A DNA stretch of 64,000 nt from Pseudomonas haemolytica (lineage in GTDB: Bacteria > Pseudomonadota > Gammaproteobacteria > Pseudomonadales > Pseudomonadaceae), in the NCBI RefSeq assembly GCF_009659625.1, contig NZ_VOIW01000003.1, forward strand, positions 62,001 to 126,000, in the 5' to 3' direction. Positions 17,971-26,454 of this stretch are shown piece by piece. Each line of letters starts with the position of its first letter. Position 1 is the stretch's first letter. A model generated the notes under the pieces. That model ran no database searches. It saw only the letters and a list, made by a program, of their open reading frames with translations, and was not told the DNA's origin. A program made the position numbers and the translations under genes.

Positions 17971-18779
17971 TGAGCCGCCTGCAAACCCGCTTTGACCAAC
18001 TCAAAGAACAAAACCGCGCCGCCCTGGTGACCTTCGTCACCGCCGGCGACCCGGGTTATGACACCTCGCTGGCCATCCTCAAAGGCTTGCCAGCGGCTGG
18101 CGCCGACGTGATCGAACTGGGCATGCCCTTCACCGACCCGATGGCTGACGGCCCGGCCATTCAATTGGCCAATATCCGCGCGCTGGAAGCCAAGCAGAAC
18201 CTGCTCAAAACCCTGCAAATGGTTCGCGAGTTCCGCAAAGACAATAACGACACCCCGCTGGTGTTGATGGGCTACTTCAATCCGATCCACAAATATGGCG
18301 TACCGAAGTTCATCGCCGATGCCAAGGAAGCCGGCGTCGACGGCCTGATCGTGGTCGACATGCCGCCTGAGCACAACGGTGAGCTGTGCGACCCGGCCCA
18401 GGCTGCAGGCATCGACTTTATCCGTCTGACCACGCCAACCACCGATGACGTACGCCTACCCACCGTGCTCAATGGCAGCTCCGGCTTTGTGTATTACGTG
18501 TCGGTCGCCGGTGTGACCGGTGCGGGTGCCGCCACCCTCGAACATGTCGAAGAAGCCGTCACCCGCCTGCGTCGTCATACCGACCTGCCGATCAGTATCG
18601 GCTTTGGCATCCGCACCCCGGACCAGGCCGCGGCGATTGCACGCCTGGCCGATGGTGTGGTGGTGGGGTCGGCGCTGATCGATCACATCGCCAACGCCAA
18701 GAATGACCAGCAAGCCATTGATGGGGTGTTGAGCCTGTGCGCGGCGCTGTCCGAAGGTGTGCGTAACGCTCGTAAGTAA
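17970..18779 (+). CDS. trpA: Tryptophan synthase alpha chain
   Basis: A 269-residue TIM-barrel protein that cleaves indoleglycerol phosphate to indole, which is channelled to TrpB. The catalytic residues Glu49 and Asp60 ([15 protein letters not shown]) sit at the classical positions, and the phosphate-binding region [12 protein letters not shown] is present. It is the second gene of the trpBA operon, and a hairpin without a clear T tract follows at 18834. Confidence 0.97.
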
Positions 18780-18833
18780 TCCCCTGGTCAGATCGCACCC
18801 TCTGAACACTTTCGATTTATACGCTAGGCTCAA

Positions 18834-18860
18834 AGGGGCGGGCATTTCGCCCCTCCCTTT
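18834..18860 (+). terminator. Possible terminator after trpA
   Basis: AGGGGCG (18834-18840) and CGCCCCT (18848-18854) form a hairpin with a 7-nt loop followed by CCCTTT. The T run is weak, so this may be only a partial terminator. Confidence 0.5.
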
Positions 18861-18975
18861 AACGAACTTCGTGCCCTTTGCCGTCTAACCTCCCTCGCAA
18901 GCCCGGCAGTCCTTGCCCCTCGGTCGTTAAGTTAGCCGCATCAGAAGTCATCCTTGGCTCTTTAAGGAGTACATC

Positions 18976-20634
18976 ATGGCATTTGATCTCGTCCCCCCTT
19001 CAGATCGCCGTCATTCAACGTTGCAAAAAGGCTTCAACCTGCGCTGGCCGCTAGGCAACGTGCAGGGCCAGTCCTCACCCAATGGCGCCAACCTGATCTA
19101 CCTCTGCCGTAGCCCCCAAGACATCATTGACGCCGCCGCACAGGCGTTGGCGCAACCCAATGGGCGCATCACCGTACGTAGCGGTGGCCATTGCTACGAG
19201 GGTTTTGTCGCCAACAAGATGCCCGACAACCCCCATGAGATGCTGTCGATTCTGGATATCAGTGCGCTGAACCGAGTGGTCTACAGCGCCAACGGGCAAC
19301 TCGGTTCCGAGCTGGAGCCCAGCGCAACTGAACGCTATAGCTTTCGCCTGGAAGCCGGGGCCCAAAACTGGGATGCCTATGTCACGTTGTACAAATTGGC
19401 CAACAAAACCCTGCCCGGTGGCTCGTGTTATTCGGTGGGCCTGGGCGGGCACATTTGTGGGGGTGGCTATGGGCTGCTGTCGCGCAAATATGGATTGGTG
19501 TGTGACTGGCTGAGTGGTGTGGATATCCTGGTGCCCGACAGCCACGGCAAAGGCCTCGAACCGCGCCACGTGTCCAGGGACAGCGCCAGCCAGGACGAAC
19601 TGGACCTGTTCGCTGCGTGCTGCGGTGCGGGCGGCGGACAGTTCGGCATCATCACCAGCTATTACTTCAAAGACCTGCCACCGGCACCGAAAGAGGTGCT
19701 GTGGCTGGTGTTGGAATGGGACTGGTCCGTACTGACCAAGCCTGCACTCGACAACCTGCTGGTGGCCTATCAGTCATGGTTCGCCAGCAATCAAGGCAAC
19801 CCGGACACCTGGGGCCTGGCGACCAAGCTGGAGATGCGCCATCAGCACACGGGCAATGTGACCCTGGGAATTCACTATGTAGACAAGGACGGGGAGCTCA
19901 AAGACCGGGCGCCCTTCAATGACTTTGTCGACAAGATGCTCACGGCCATCGGCCTACCCGCCACTGAGTCGCTGGTGCCGTTTCACGTCATCCATCTGCC
20001 CCGTAGTACCACCGGCGGGCGCGCCATCAACTCAGTGTCATCTGCCCAAGCAGCGGCCCAACGCCTGGATTGGCTGGTGTGCCAGCAAACATTGAATGGA
20101 TCGGGGGACAACCAGCGTGGGCGCTATAAATCGGCCTACCAGAAGGGCGAGTTTATCCCTCAAGTGCTGGACGCCATCTGGAAAGCACTGACCTGGCCAG
20201 ACCCCGATAACCGCCTGACACAAAGCCTTATCCAGATTCAGTCCTTCGGCGGCCAGATCAATGCCGCCAGCGGGCTGGTACGCAAGGAGTCGTCGGCCGT
20301 ACAGCGCTCGTCATACCTCAAGTGGCAACCACAATGTTACTGGCGTGACGACAGCGCTGCCTCGGACCAAGCTCATGCCGACTGGATCCGAGGGCTGTAC
20401 TTCAACGCGTTTGCCAATGATCAAGGAGTACCGGTCAACGACGAGTTCGAAGGTTGCTACATCAACTACCCCGACCTCGACATGACCTACGTGGGAGGCA
20501 ACCCAGCCAATGGCGAAAACCCCCAGTGGTACAAGATCTTCTTTCCCGACCAGAACATCGAAAGGCGCCTGCGGCGTACCAAACAGCGCTGGGACCCGCA
20601 CAACATTTTCCATAACGAAATGTCGGTGCGGTAA
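18976..20634 (+). CDS. Berberine-bridge-enzyme-like FAD oxidoreductase, probably bicovalently flavinylated
   Basis: A 552-residue protein with the FAD_binding_4 domain (about 38-215) and a C-terminal BBE domain (WYKIFFPDQNIERRL ... RWDPHNIFHN). Both residues that link FAD covalently in this family can be aligned: His72 in RSGGHCYEG and Cys151 in GGSCYSVGLGGHICGGG. There is no signal peptide, so it should be cytoplasmic. AAGGAG lies 7 nt before the ATG. It stands alone, 196 nt after trpA and before a convergent terminator. Members oxidise sugars, alkaloids or other alcohols; the substrate here is not known. Confidence 0.85.
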   Translation: MAFDLVPPSDRRHSTLQKGFNLRWPLGNVQGQSSPNGANLIYLCRSPQDIIDAAAQALAQPNGRITVRSGGHCYEGFVANKMPDNPHEMLSILDISALNRVVYSANGQLGSELEPSATERYSFRLEAGAQNWDAYVTLYKLANKTLPGGSCYSVGLGGHICGGGYGLLSRKYGLVCDWLSGVDILVPDSHGKGLEPRHVSRDSASQDELDLFAACCGAGGGQFGIITSYYFKDLPPAPKEVLWLVLEWDWSVLTKPALDNLLVAYQSWFASNQGNPDTWGLATKLEMRHQHTGNVTLGIHYVDKDGELKDRAPFNDFVDKMLTAIGLPATESLVPFHVIHLPRSTTGGRAINSVSSAQAAAQRLDWLVCQQTLNGSGDNQRGRYKSAYQKGEFIPQVLDAIWKALTWPDPDNRLTQSLIQIQSFGGQINAASGLVRKESSAVQRSSYLKWQPQCYWRDDSAASDQAHADWIRGLYFNAFANDQGVPVNDEFEGCYINYPDLDMTYVGGNPANGENPQWYKIFFPDQNIERRLRRTKQRWDPHNIFHNEMSVR

Positions 20635-20640
20635 TCGCGA

Positions 20641-20671
20641 AAAAAGGGCGGCCCCAAGGCCGCCCTTTTTT
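20641..20671. terminator. Bidirectional terminator between converging genes
   Basis: AAAAAGGGCGGCC (20641-20653), loop CCAA, then GGCCGCCCTTTTTT. It separates the flavoprotein gene from the converging transporter gene, whose stop codon (20670-20672) overlaps the T run. Confidence 0.88.
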
Positions 20672-21974
20672 ACAGCTCGATCCGCTCGACTTTACCTACA
20701 AGCAATATGTAGGAAAGTGCTCCCAGCAACGCCAGTACCGCGATGTAGGTAATCGCTGGCGCAAACGACGAACCACTGGCCAGAAAGCCAATCACGATCG
20801 GCGTCGCGATCGCGGACAGGTTACCGATGAAGTTGAACACGCCCCCGGTCAGCCCCAGCAACCGGGCAGGCGCCAAGGTCGACACCAGCGACCAGGTAAT
20901 CGATGCCAGGCCATTGCCGAAAAACGCCACCGCCAGAAACGCGATGACCCACGCCGTCGAGTCCACATAGTTGGCACCGATGATTGCCGTGGAAATCAGC
21001 AGCCCGCTGATGATCGGCAACTTGCGCGCAAAGCCCACCGAGGCACCACGGCGAATCAGCCAATCGGAAAACACCCCCGAACATAGAACGCCCACAAACG
21101 CTGCCAGGAACGGCAACGATGCCAGCAAGCCTGACTGGATGAAGTCCATGCCGCGATATTTCACCAGGTAGGTCGGAAACCAAGTCAGGAAGAACCACAG
21201 CGTGGAGTTCAGGCAGAACTGGCCCAGGTAAATGCCCCAGAGTTTGCGCTTGCTCAGCACGATGCCGAGGTCGACCCAACTGAAGGGTGCCTTGGACGTT
21301 TGCGCCTGCATGTCCACCAGGCCGCCGCCGTCACGGATCAACTGGATTTCAGCGGCATTGACCCCTTTGAAATCCTTCGGCTCGCGATACACCGCGTACC
21401 AGATCGCCGCCCACAGGATGCCGACGCCACCGGTAACGACAAATACCATGTGCCAGCCGTAATGGTGCTGAAGCCAGGCCAGTACCGGCGTGAGGAACGC
21501 CAGGCCAACGAATTGCCCGGAGGTGTAGACGCCAATCGCGGTCGCGCGCTCGCGCTCGGGAAACCAGGTGGTGACCACACGGCTGTTGATCGGGTAGGCC
21601 GGCGCTTCCAGCGCGCCCACCGCCATGCGCAGCACAAACAGCGCGATGAAGCTCGCGGCGAACCCCAGCATGACGGTGGCAATCGACCACAACAGCAGGG
21701 CGACCGTATAAAGAATGCGCGGCGGCACGCGGTCTACCAGCCAGCCGCCGGGGATTTGCATGGCGGCGTAGGTCCAGCCGAACGCCGAGAAAATCAGCCC
21801 GACCTGCATCGGGTCAATACCCAAGTCGCTGGTCAGCGCCGGGGCAGCAATCGACAGGTTGCTGCGGTCGAGGTAGTTGATCACCACCGTAATGAACAGC
21901 AGCACCATGATGAAGTAGCGCTTTCTACTGGGCGTCACTAAAGAAGCCTGCCCAGGGAGGGGTTCAGCGTGCAT
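20670..21974 (-). CDS. dgoT: MFS transporter, D-galactonate/glucarate permease type
   Basis: A 434-residue major facilitator protein with about 12 transmembrane helices. The motif between helices 2 and 3 (GGWLVDRVPPR) and the start RYFIMVLLFITVVINYLDRSNLSIAAPAL are typical of the anion:cation symporter family that contains DgoT, GudP and ExuT. It is the last gene of the dgo operon, after dgoD, which supports galactonate:proton symport; the substrate rests on this context. A strong hairpin (22030-22063) separates it from dgoD. Confidence 0.85.
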   Translation of the reverse strand: MHAEPLPGQASLVTPSRKRYFIMVLLFITVVINYLDRSNLSIAAPALTSDLGIDPMQVGLIFSAFGWTYAAMQIPGGWLVDRVPPRILYTVALLLWSIATVMLGFAASFIALFVLRMAVGALEAPAYPINSRVVTTWFPERERATAIGVYTSGQFVGLAFLTPVLAWLQHHYGWHMVFVVTGGVGILWAAIWYAVYREPKDFKGVNAAEIQLIRDGGGLVDMQAQTSKAPFSWVDLGIVLSKRKLWGIYLGQFCLNSTLWFFLTWFPTYLVKYRGMDFIQSGLLASLPFLAAFVGVLCSGVFSDWLIRRGASVGFARKLPIISGLLISTAIIGANYVDSTAWVIAFLAVAFFGNGLASITWSLVSTLAPARLLGLTGGVFNFIGNLSAIATPIVIGFLASGSSFAPAITYIAVLALLGALSYILLVGKVERIEL

Positions 21975-22029
21975 GGGGTTGCCTCTTCTTGTGTTTATTG
22001 AGGATTGGGCTTACTGAGGGAACCGGATC

Positions 22030-22063
22030 AAATGTGGGAGGGGACAAGCCCCCTCCCACATTT
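22030..22063. repeat. REP-type perfect hairpin inside the dgo operon
   Basis: AAATGTGGGAGGGG (22030-22043) and CCCCTCCCACATTT (22050-22063) are exact complements with a 6-nt loop. It is a REP-derived element between dgoD and the transporter gene and may attenuate expression of the latter or stabilise upstream mRNA. Confidence 0.8.
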
Positions 22064-22088
22064 TCAACCGCGTTTCTTCAAGCAGGAA

Positions 22089-23237
22089 TCACCACTCGGC
22101 AAAGCTGCCATCGGCATGGCGCCAGATCGGATTGCGCCAGCGATGACCGATGGCCGCACGCTCAACCACATATTCCTCGTTGATCTCAATGCCCAGGCCC
22201 GGGCCATTGGGGATCCTCACAAAGCCCTGGTCATAGTCGAATACGCCCGGGTCACGCACGTAGTCGAGCAGGTCATTACTCTCGTTGTAGTGAATACCCA
22301 GGCTCTGTTCCTGGATAAACGCGTTGTAGCAAACCGCATCCAGTTGCAGGCACGCCGCCAGGGCGATCGGGCCGAGCGGGCAGTGCAGGGCCAGAGCCAC
22401 GTCGTAGGCTTCGGCCATGTTGGCGATCTTGCGGGTTTCGGTAATACCGCCCGCGTGGGAGGCGTCCGGCTGGATGATGTCCACATAGCCTTCGCTGAGC
22501 ACCCGCTTGAAATCCCAACGCGAGAACAGGCGCTCGCCCAGGGCAATCGGCGTACTGGTCAACGGGGCCAGTTCTTTCAGCGCCTCGTAGTTTTCACTGA
22601 GCACCGGCTCTTCAATGAACATCAGTTTGTACGGGTCGAGCTCTTTCATCAGCACCTTGGCCATGGGCTTGTGCACGCGGCCGTGGAAGTCGACGCCGAT
22701 ACCCACGTTAGGGCCAACCGCATCGCGCACGGCGGCGACGTTGGCCAAGGCCAGGTCGACTTTTTCGAAGCTGTCGATGAACTGCAATTCTTCGGTGCCG
22801 TTCATCTTCACCGCAGTGAAGCCACGGGCCACGGCATCTTTGGCGGCACGGGCAGTGTCGGCGGGGCGGTCGCCGCCGATCCACGAGTACACACGGATCT
22901 TGTCACGCACCTGACCACCCAGCAGATCGCTGACCGAGACGCCCAAGGCCTTGCCCTTGATGTCCCACAGCGCCTGGTCGATGCCGGCGAGGGCGCTCAT
23001 GTGCACGGCACCGCCACGGTAGAAACCACCGCGGTAAAGCACGGTCCAGATATCTTCGATATTGCGTGGGTCTTTGCCGATCAGGTAGTCGGACAGTTCT
23101 TCGACAGCGGCGGCAACGGTATGAGCGCGGCCCTCAACCACGGGCTCACCCCAGCCAGTCACACCCTGGTCGGTTTCGACCTTGAGGAAGCACCAGCGCG
23201 GCGGGACGATAAAAGTCGTCAGTTTGGTGATTTTCAT
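22089..23237 (-). CDS. dgoD: D-galactonate dehydratase
   Basis: A 382-residue enolase-superfamily dehydratase that converts D-galactonate to 2-keto-3-deoxygalactonate. The magnesium-site and catalytic segments are visible: [12 protein letters not shown] (Asp and His), MFIEEPVL (Glu) and [17 protein letters not shown] (Glu). Length and N-terminal [25 protein letters not shown] match DgoD of E. coli. It is the third gene of the operon, 48 nt after dgoA. Confidence 0.95.
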   Translation of the reverse strand: MKITKLTTFIVPPRWCFLKVETDQGVTGWGEPVVEGRAHTVAAAVEELSDYLIGKDPRNIEDIWTVLYRGGFYRGGAVHMSALAGIDQALWDIKGKALGVSVSDLLGGQVRDKIRVYSWIGGDRPADTARAAKDAVARGFTAVKMNGTEELQFIDSFEKVDLALANVAAVRDAVGPNVGIGVDFHGRVHKPMAKVLMKELDPYKLMFIEEPVLSENYEALKELAPLTSTPIALGERLFSRWDFKRVLSEGYVDIIQPDASHAGGITETRKIANMAEAYDVALALHCPLGPIALAACLQLDAVCYNAFIQEQSLGIHYNESNDLLDYVRDPGVFDYDQGFVRIPNGPGLGIEINEEYVVERAAIGHRWRNPIWRHADGSFAEW

Positions 23238-23285
23238 CTCTTGTCTCTCTTATAGATGCAGCGCCTGTGGGCGCGGAACTTGTTC

Positions 23286-23906
23286 TCAGCTCAGGGCTTT
23301 CCAGGCGGCTACATAAGCCTGGGCTCGGCTCGCGACCTGATCCACTGTCATTCCCGGTTTGAACAAACCGGAACCCAACCCGAACCCCTTGGCGCCGGCG
23401 TCAATGAACACCTGCATGTTGTCCGCAGTAATTCCGCCCACCGGCAGCAACAAGGTGCCCGCCGGCAATACCGCCAGCCATGCCTTGATCACCGAAGGGC
23501 CCATTTGCTCGGCCGGGAACAGCTTCAATACGTCGGCGCCTTCGGCCAGTGCGGCGAAGGCTTCGGTGGGCGTCGCCACACCAGGCGACAAGTACAGGCC
23601 CGCAGCCTTGGCAGCACGCAGTACCTTGGCATCGCTATGGGGCATGACGATCACCTGGCCACCTGCGGTCTTTACCTGATCGACCTGTTCCGCCGTTAAC
23701 ACCGTGCCGGCGCCAATCAGGCAATCGGCGGGCAGGCTGTCGCGCAGGGTGCGGATGCTGGTGTACGGGTCTGGCGAATTGAGCGGGACTTCGATCACGC
23801 GAAAACCCGCGTCGTACAGCACCTGGCCGACGGCCTGGGCTTCGTCCGGGCGTATGCCGCGCAGGATTGCGATCAAACCGTTTTGCGCGAGTGCTTGCTT
23901 GAGCAT
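23286..23906 (-). CDS. dgoA: 2-dehydro-3-deoxy-6-phosphogalactonate aldolase
   Basis: A 206-residue class I aldolase of the KDPG/KDPGal family that splits the phosphorylated keto-sugar acid into pyruvate and glyceraldehyde-3-phosphate. The Schiff-base lysine lies in GADVLKLFPAEQ, with Glu in RVIEVPLNSPDPY. The ATG is one base after the dgoK stop codon, so the genes are coupled. Specificity for the galacto epimer is inferred from its neighbours dgoK and dgoD. Confidence 0.94.
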   Translation of the reverse strand: MLKQALAQNGLIAILRGIRPDEAQAVGQVLYDAGFRVIEVPLNSPDPYTSIRTLRDSLPADCLIGAGTVLTAEQVDQVKTAGGQVIVMPHSDAKVLRAAKAAGLYLSPGVATPTEAFAALAEGADVLKLFPAEQMGPSVIKAWLAVLPAGTLLLPVGGITADNMQVFIDAGAKGFGLGSGLFKPGMTVDQVASRAQAYVAAWKALS

Positions 23907-23907
23907 G

Positions 23908-24867
23908 TCAGGCCTCCGTTACAGGTTGAGTGAGCCCAGCCGCCACGGCCAGTTGCCACAGGCCGCGCTCGGTGGCTTCCTGCGCCAGACTCACGTGGGC
24001 GAAGCCGCACAAGGCGAGGGCACGTTGATAGCGGGCGCAGAGTGGAGCAGCACCCACCAGGATGATCGGCTTGTGCCTGGCGTGGTCTGGCAAGCCAGCA
24101 AGTTCGTGGCCGATCAGCAGGCCAGACAGATAGTCAGGTTGCTGGTCGGGCGAGAGTTCGGCGGTCAGGCCCAGGGTACGGGCACTGAACAGGGTCGACA
24201 GCACGCCACGCTGGCCGTCTTTCGAAAGTGCCACCTGCACGCCGCGGTCGAAAGCCTCGGCCTGGAACTGGTCGCACGGCTGCTGGGTACGGCCTAGGAT
24301 GCTGTGCTTGCTCAATACCGCGAACAGTTCACCGGTCATGAAGGTGTCGAAATGAGTAATGCGACCTTCGATCACCTCAACCCACTTGGAATGGCTGCCG
24401 GGCAACCCAATCAACACTTGGGTCCCAAGGCCTTGCAGCACGCCGACCACCTGGGTCTCTTCGCCGCGCATCACATTGGGCAGGCCGACCTGCTCGATCA
24501 CTCCGGGCACGATATGCACATCCACCCCACGCAGGCTGCGTACACAGTGCAACGCCTGGCCGAGGCTGGCGACATCCACAGGTGTGTTGCGGTAAGCCGC
24601 CTCACTCCAGCCCTGGGCGCTGCCGACCATACCGCAAGCGATAACCGGCAACCCGGGCTGTGCGTCGAGCCAATCGCCGCAAGCGGTATCGAACGCCAAC
24701 TCGAAGCCGTTCGTACAGTAAATGCCGGCGATGTCCCGGGGTTCGATGGGTAAATGCATGATGCCGCAGGCCAACGAGCGCTGTTCCAATACAGCGCCGG
24801 CGGGGCCGAGTTTGTAAGCACGAAGGGAGCTGGTCCCCCAATCGAGCGCGATCAATTGCGCTTGCAT
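23908..24867 (-). CDS. dgoK: 2-dehydro-3-deoxygalactonokinase
   Basis: A 319-residue sugar-acid kinase of the DgoK family, with the N-terminal phosphate-binding loop ALDWGTSSLRAY and GLPGSHSKWV in the middle. It phosphorylates 2-keto-3-deoxygalactonate, the product of DgoD. It is the first gene of the dgoK-dgoA-dgoD-transporter operon. A 13-bp-arm inverted repeat lies 67-105 nt upstream of its ATG and is the most likely control site. No GntR-type dgoR is adjacent, unlike the E. coli cluster. Confidence 0.94.
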   Translation of the reverse strand: MQAQLIALDWGTSSLRAYKLGPAGAVLEQRSLACGIMHLPIEPRDIAGIYCTNGFELAFDTACGDWLDAQPGLPVIACGMVGSAQGWSEAAYRNTPVDVASLGQALHCVRSLRGVDVHIVPGVIEQVGLPNVMRGEETQVVGVLQGLGTQVLIGLPGSHSKWVEVIEGRITHFDTFMTGELFAVLSKHSILGRTQQPCDQFQAEAFDRGVQVALSKDGQRGVLSTLFSARTLGLTAELSPDQQPDYLSGLLIGHELAGLPDHARHKPIILVGAAPLCARYQRALALCGFAHVSLAQEATERGLWQLAVAAGLTQPVTEA

Positions 24868-24933
24868 CGCTTCACCTGAAATAAGTGGGTGCTGAAAAAA
24901 GCAGATGGGCGAATATAAACCTACGCTCGGCGA

Positions 24934-24972
24934 TATCTCAATATATAAATAGCAATCCCATATATTGAGATA
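24934..24972 (-). promoter_or_regulatory. Large AT-rich inverted repeat, candidate dgo operator
   Basis: TATCTCAATATAT (24934-24946) and ATATATTGAGATA (24960-24972) are exact reverse complements separated by 13 bp. They lie in the only intergenic space upstream of dgoK. The arms are far more AT-rich than the surroundings and are not followed by a T run, so a regulator binding site is more likely than a terminator. I do not recognise the cognate regulator. Confidence 0.65.
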
Positions 24973-25043
24973 AAACGAGATGAATCCTACAGCCCTCCCT
25001 ATTGTTGCAACGGGAACGGCAGGGCTTTAACTGATAAGCAAGG

Positions 25044-25370
25044 TTAAAAAATCGACAGGTCAAGCTCGCGCATCGCGCCCATCCAGATCGCGTAATCGGT
25101 GTGATCCTTCAGGTCATCGCCGGTTTCGGGGTGCAGGAACACCACCAGGCCATTACGATGCAGCGCCAGCCACGGCAGTACCACGCCGATGTATTCCGGG
25201 TCGAATGCCAGCTGGCAACTCCAATCCGGGTGCGGACCTACGGGCCGCTCATGCACACGGCCCATGTGTAACGGGAACAGCTTGACCGCATCTTCACAGA
25301 GCGTGCGCGCCTGGTCGATGGTGTTGGCGTCAAAGTAGACATGGGCGTGATAGCCCTTGATACGTTGCAT
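25044..25370 (-). CDS. DOPA 4,5-dioxygenase family protein
   Basis: A protein of 108 residues from the ATG at 25370, which has GGAG before it; a further start 18 nt upstream is less well placed. It matches the small DOPA 4,5-dioxygenase family: GYHAHVYFD at the N terminus, then HMGRVHERPVGPHPDWS and HRNGLVVFLHPETGDD, with several conserved His that could bind iron. Bacterial members are poorly characterised and have shown extradiol cleavage of catechols. It lies between the dgo operon and the betC regulator gene and may be transcribed with the latter. Confidence 0.8.
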   Translation of the reverse strand: MQRIKGYHAHVYFDANTIDQARTLCEDAVKLFPLHMGRVHERPVGPHPDWSCQLAFDPEYIGVVLPWLALHRNGLVVFLHPETGDDLKDHTDYAIWMGAMRELDLSIF

Positions 25371-25400
25371 GGGGGACTCCGGAACCAATATTCCCCGATC

Positions 25401-26351
25401 CTAGACCGCAATCGATGGCAGGGCCAGCCCGGTCAACGACTGCGCACTGCTGGCCTGTTCCGCCACCAGCCACTCGACAAAACGCTCGACCAACGGCCCC
25501 CGACGTTTGCGCTGGGGCTGCACCACGTAATAGCCGAAGCGTGAGATCACCGTGTCGCTGATCGGTCGGCACAGCCAGTGTTGTTCCAGCAGGTTATCCA
25601 CCAGATGACGCCAGCCGATGGCAACACCCTGGCCGGCAATCGCGGCCTGGATCAGCAGGGTGTAATTATCGAAACGCAATTGGCCCGGGGTGGGTGCCGC
25701 CGTGATACCCAGTTCGCGAAACACCCCGCTCCAGTCGAACCACTGGCTGTTGTTTTCCTGGCGCAGGTGCAGCAGCGGGCAGTCTTGCAAGGTCTGCACG
25801 GTCAAGGGCGCGGCCTGGCTCTTGAGCCATAGCGGGCTGCACACCGGGAACACTTCCTCATTGAACAACCACAGGCTGTCGCCCTGCCTGAAACGACCAT
25901 CGCCGAACAGCACCGCCACATCAATATCGCTGCGCAGGGTGGCGTGGTTGCGCTCGCTGGTGACCAAGCTCACATCCACCTGCGGGTTGGCCTGGTGGAA
26001 GCGATGCAGGCGCGGCATCAGCCAATACGCGGCAAAGGCGAAGTCGGTGGCCACTTGCAGCACTTCATGCTGGTCTTGCTGGGAGATAGCACTGAGGCCT
26101 TGGTTGATGCTCTGCAAGCCGTTTTGCACGTGCTCGAACAGCAGGGCACCGGCGTCAGTCAGCTCGGTACCGCGATAGATTCTGTCAAACAGGCGGATTG
26201 CCAGTTGTTCTTCAAGACGCTTGATCTGCTGGCTGACAGCCGGTTGGGTGGTGCCCAGCTCCGTCGCGGCAGCGGTAAAACTGCGGTGGCGCGCCGCCGC
26301 CTCAAAGGCACGCAGCAGGTCGAGAGAGAGGTCGCCAAGCGCTTCATACAT
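25401..26351 (-). CDS. LysR-type regulator of choline-sulfate utilisation
   Basis: A 316-residue LysR regulator: helix-turn-helix at about residues 10-68 (LDLLRAFEAAARHRSFTAAA ... TQPAVSQQIKRLEEQL) and a ligand-binding domain. It is divergent from the choline-sulfatase gene with about 100 nt between starts, as for the equivalent pair in P. aeruginosa (PA0032/PA0031, from memory). It should therefore respond to choline-O-sulfate or choline and control betC-choX. A T-N11-A motif abuts its own start codon. Confidence 0.88.
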   Translation of the reverse strand: MYEALGDLSLDLLRAFEAAARHRSFTAAATELGTTQPAVSQQIKRLEEQLAIRLFDRIYRGTELTDAGALLFEHVQNGLQSINQGLSAISQQDQHEVLQVATDFAFAAYWLMPRLHRFHQANPQVDVSLVTSERNHATLRSDIDVAVLFGDGRFRQGDSLWLFNEEVFPVCSPLWLKSQAAPLTVQTLQDCPLLHLRQENNSQWFDWSGVFRELGITAAPTPGQLRFDNYTLLIQAAIAGQGVAIGWRHLVDNLLEQHWLCRPISDTVISRFGYYVVQPQRKRRGPLVERFVEWLVAEQASSAQSLTGLALPSIAV

Positions 26352-26363
26352 AAGCTGTACTTA
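26351..26363. promoter_or_regulatory. Candidate LysR-type T-N11-A operator
   Basis: TAAGCTGTACTTA has the T-N11-A form with a TAAG/CTTA dyad. It sits at the beginning of the LysR gene in the shared betR-betC control region, suited to autoregulation and activation of betC. One short match only. Confidence 0.35.
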
Positions 26364-26454
26364 TCCTAGACATTGCTTGCCGTGGGCTTTACCCCATTTT
26401 CCATGGGCCGCATGCTCATTCGCATAAACACTGCCTATGGAATGCCGAGAGCCC

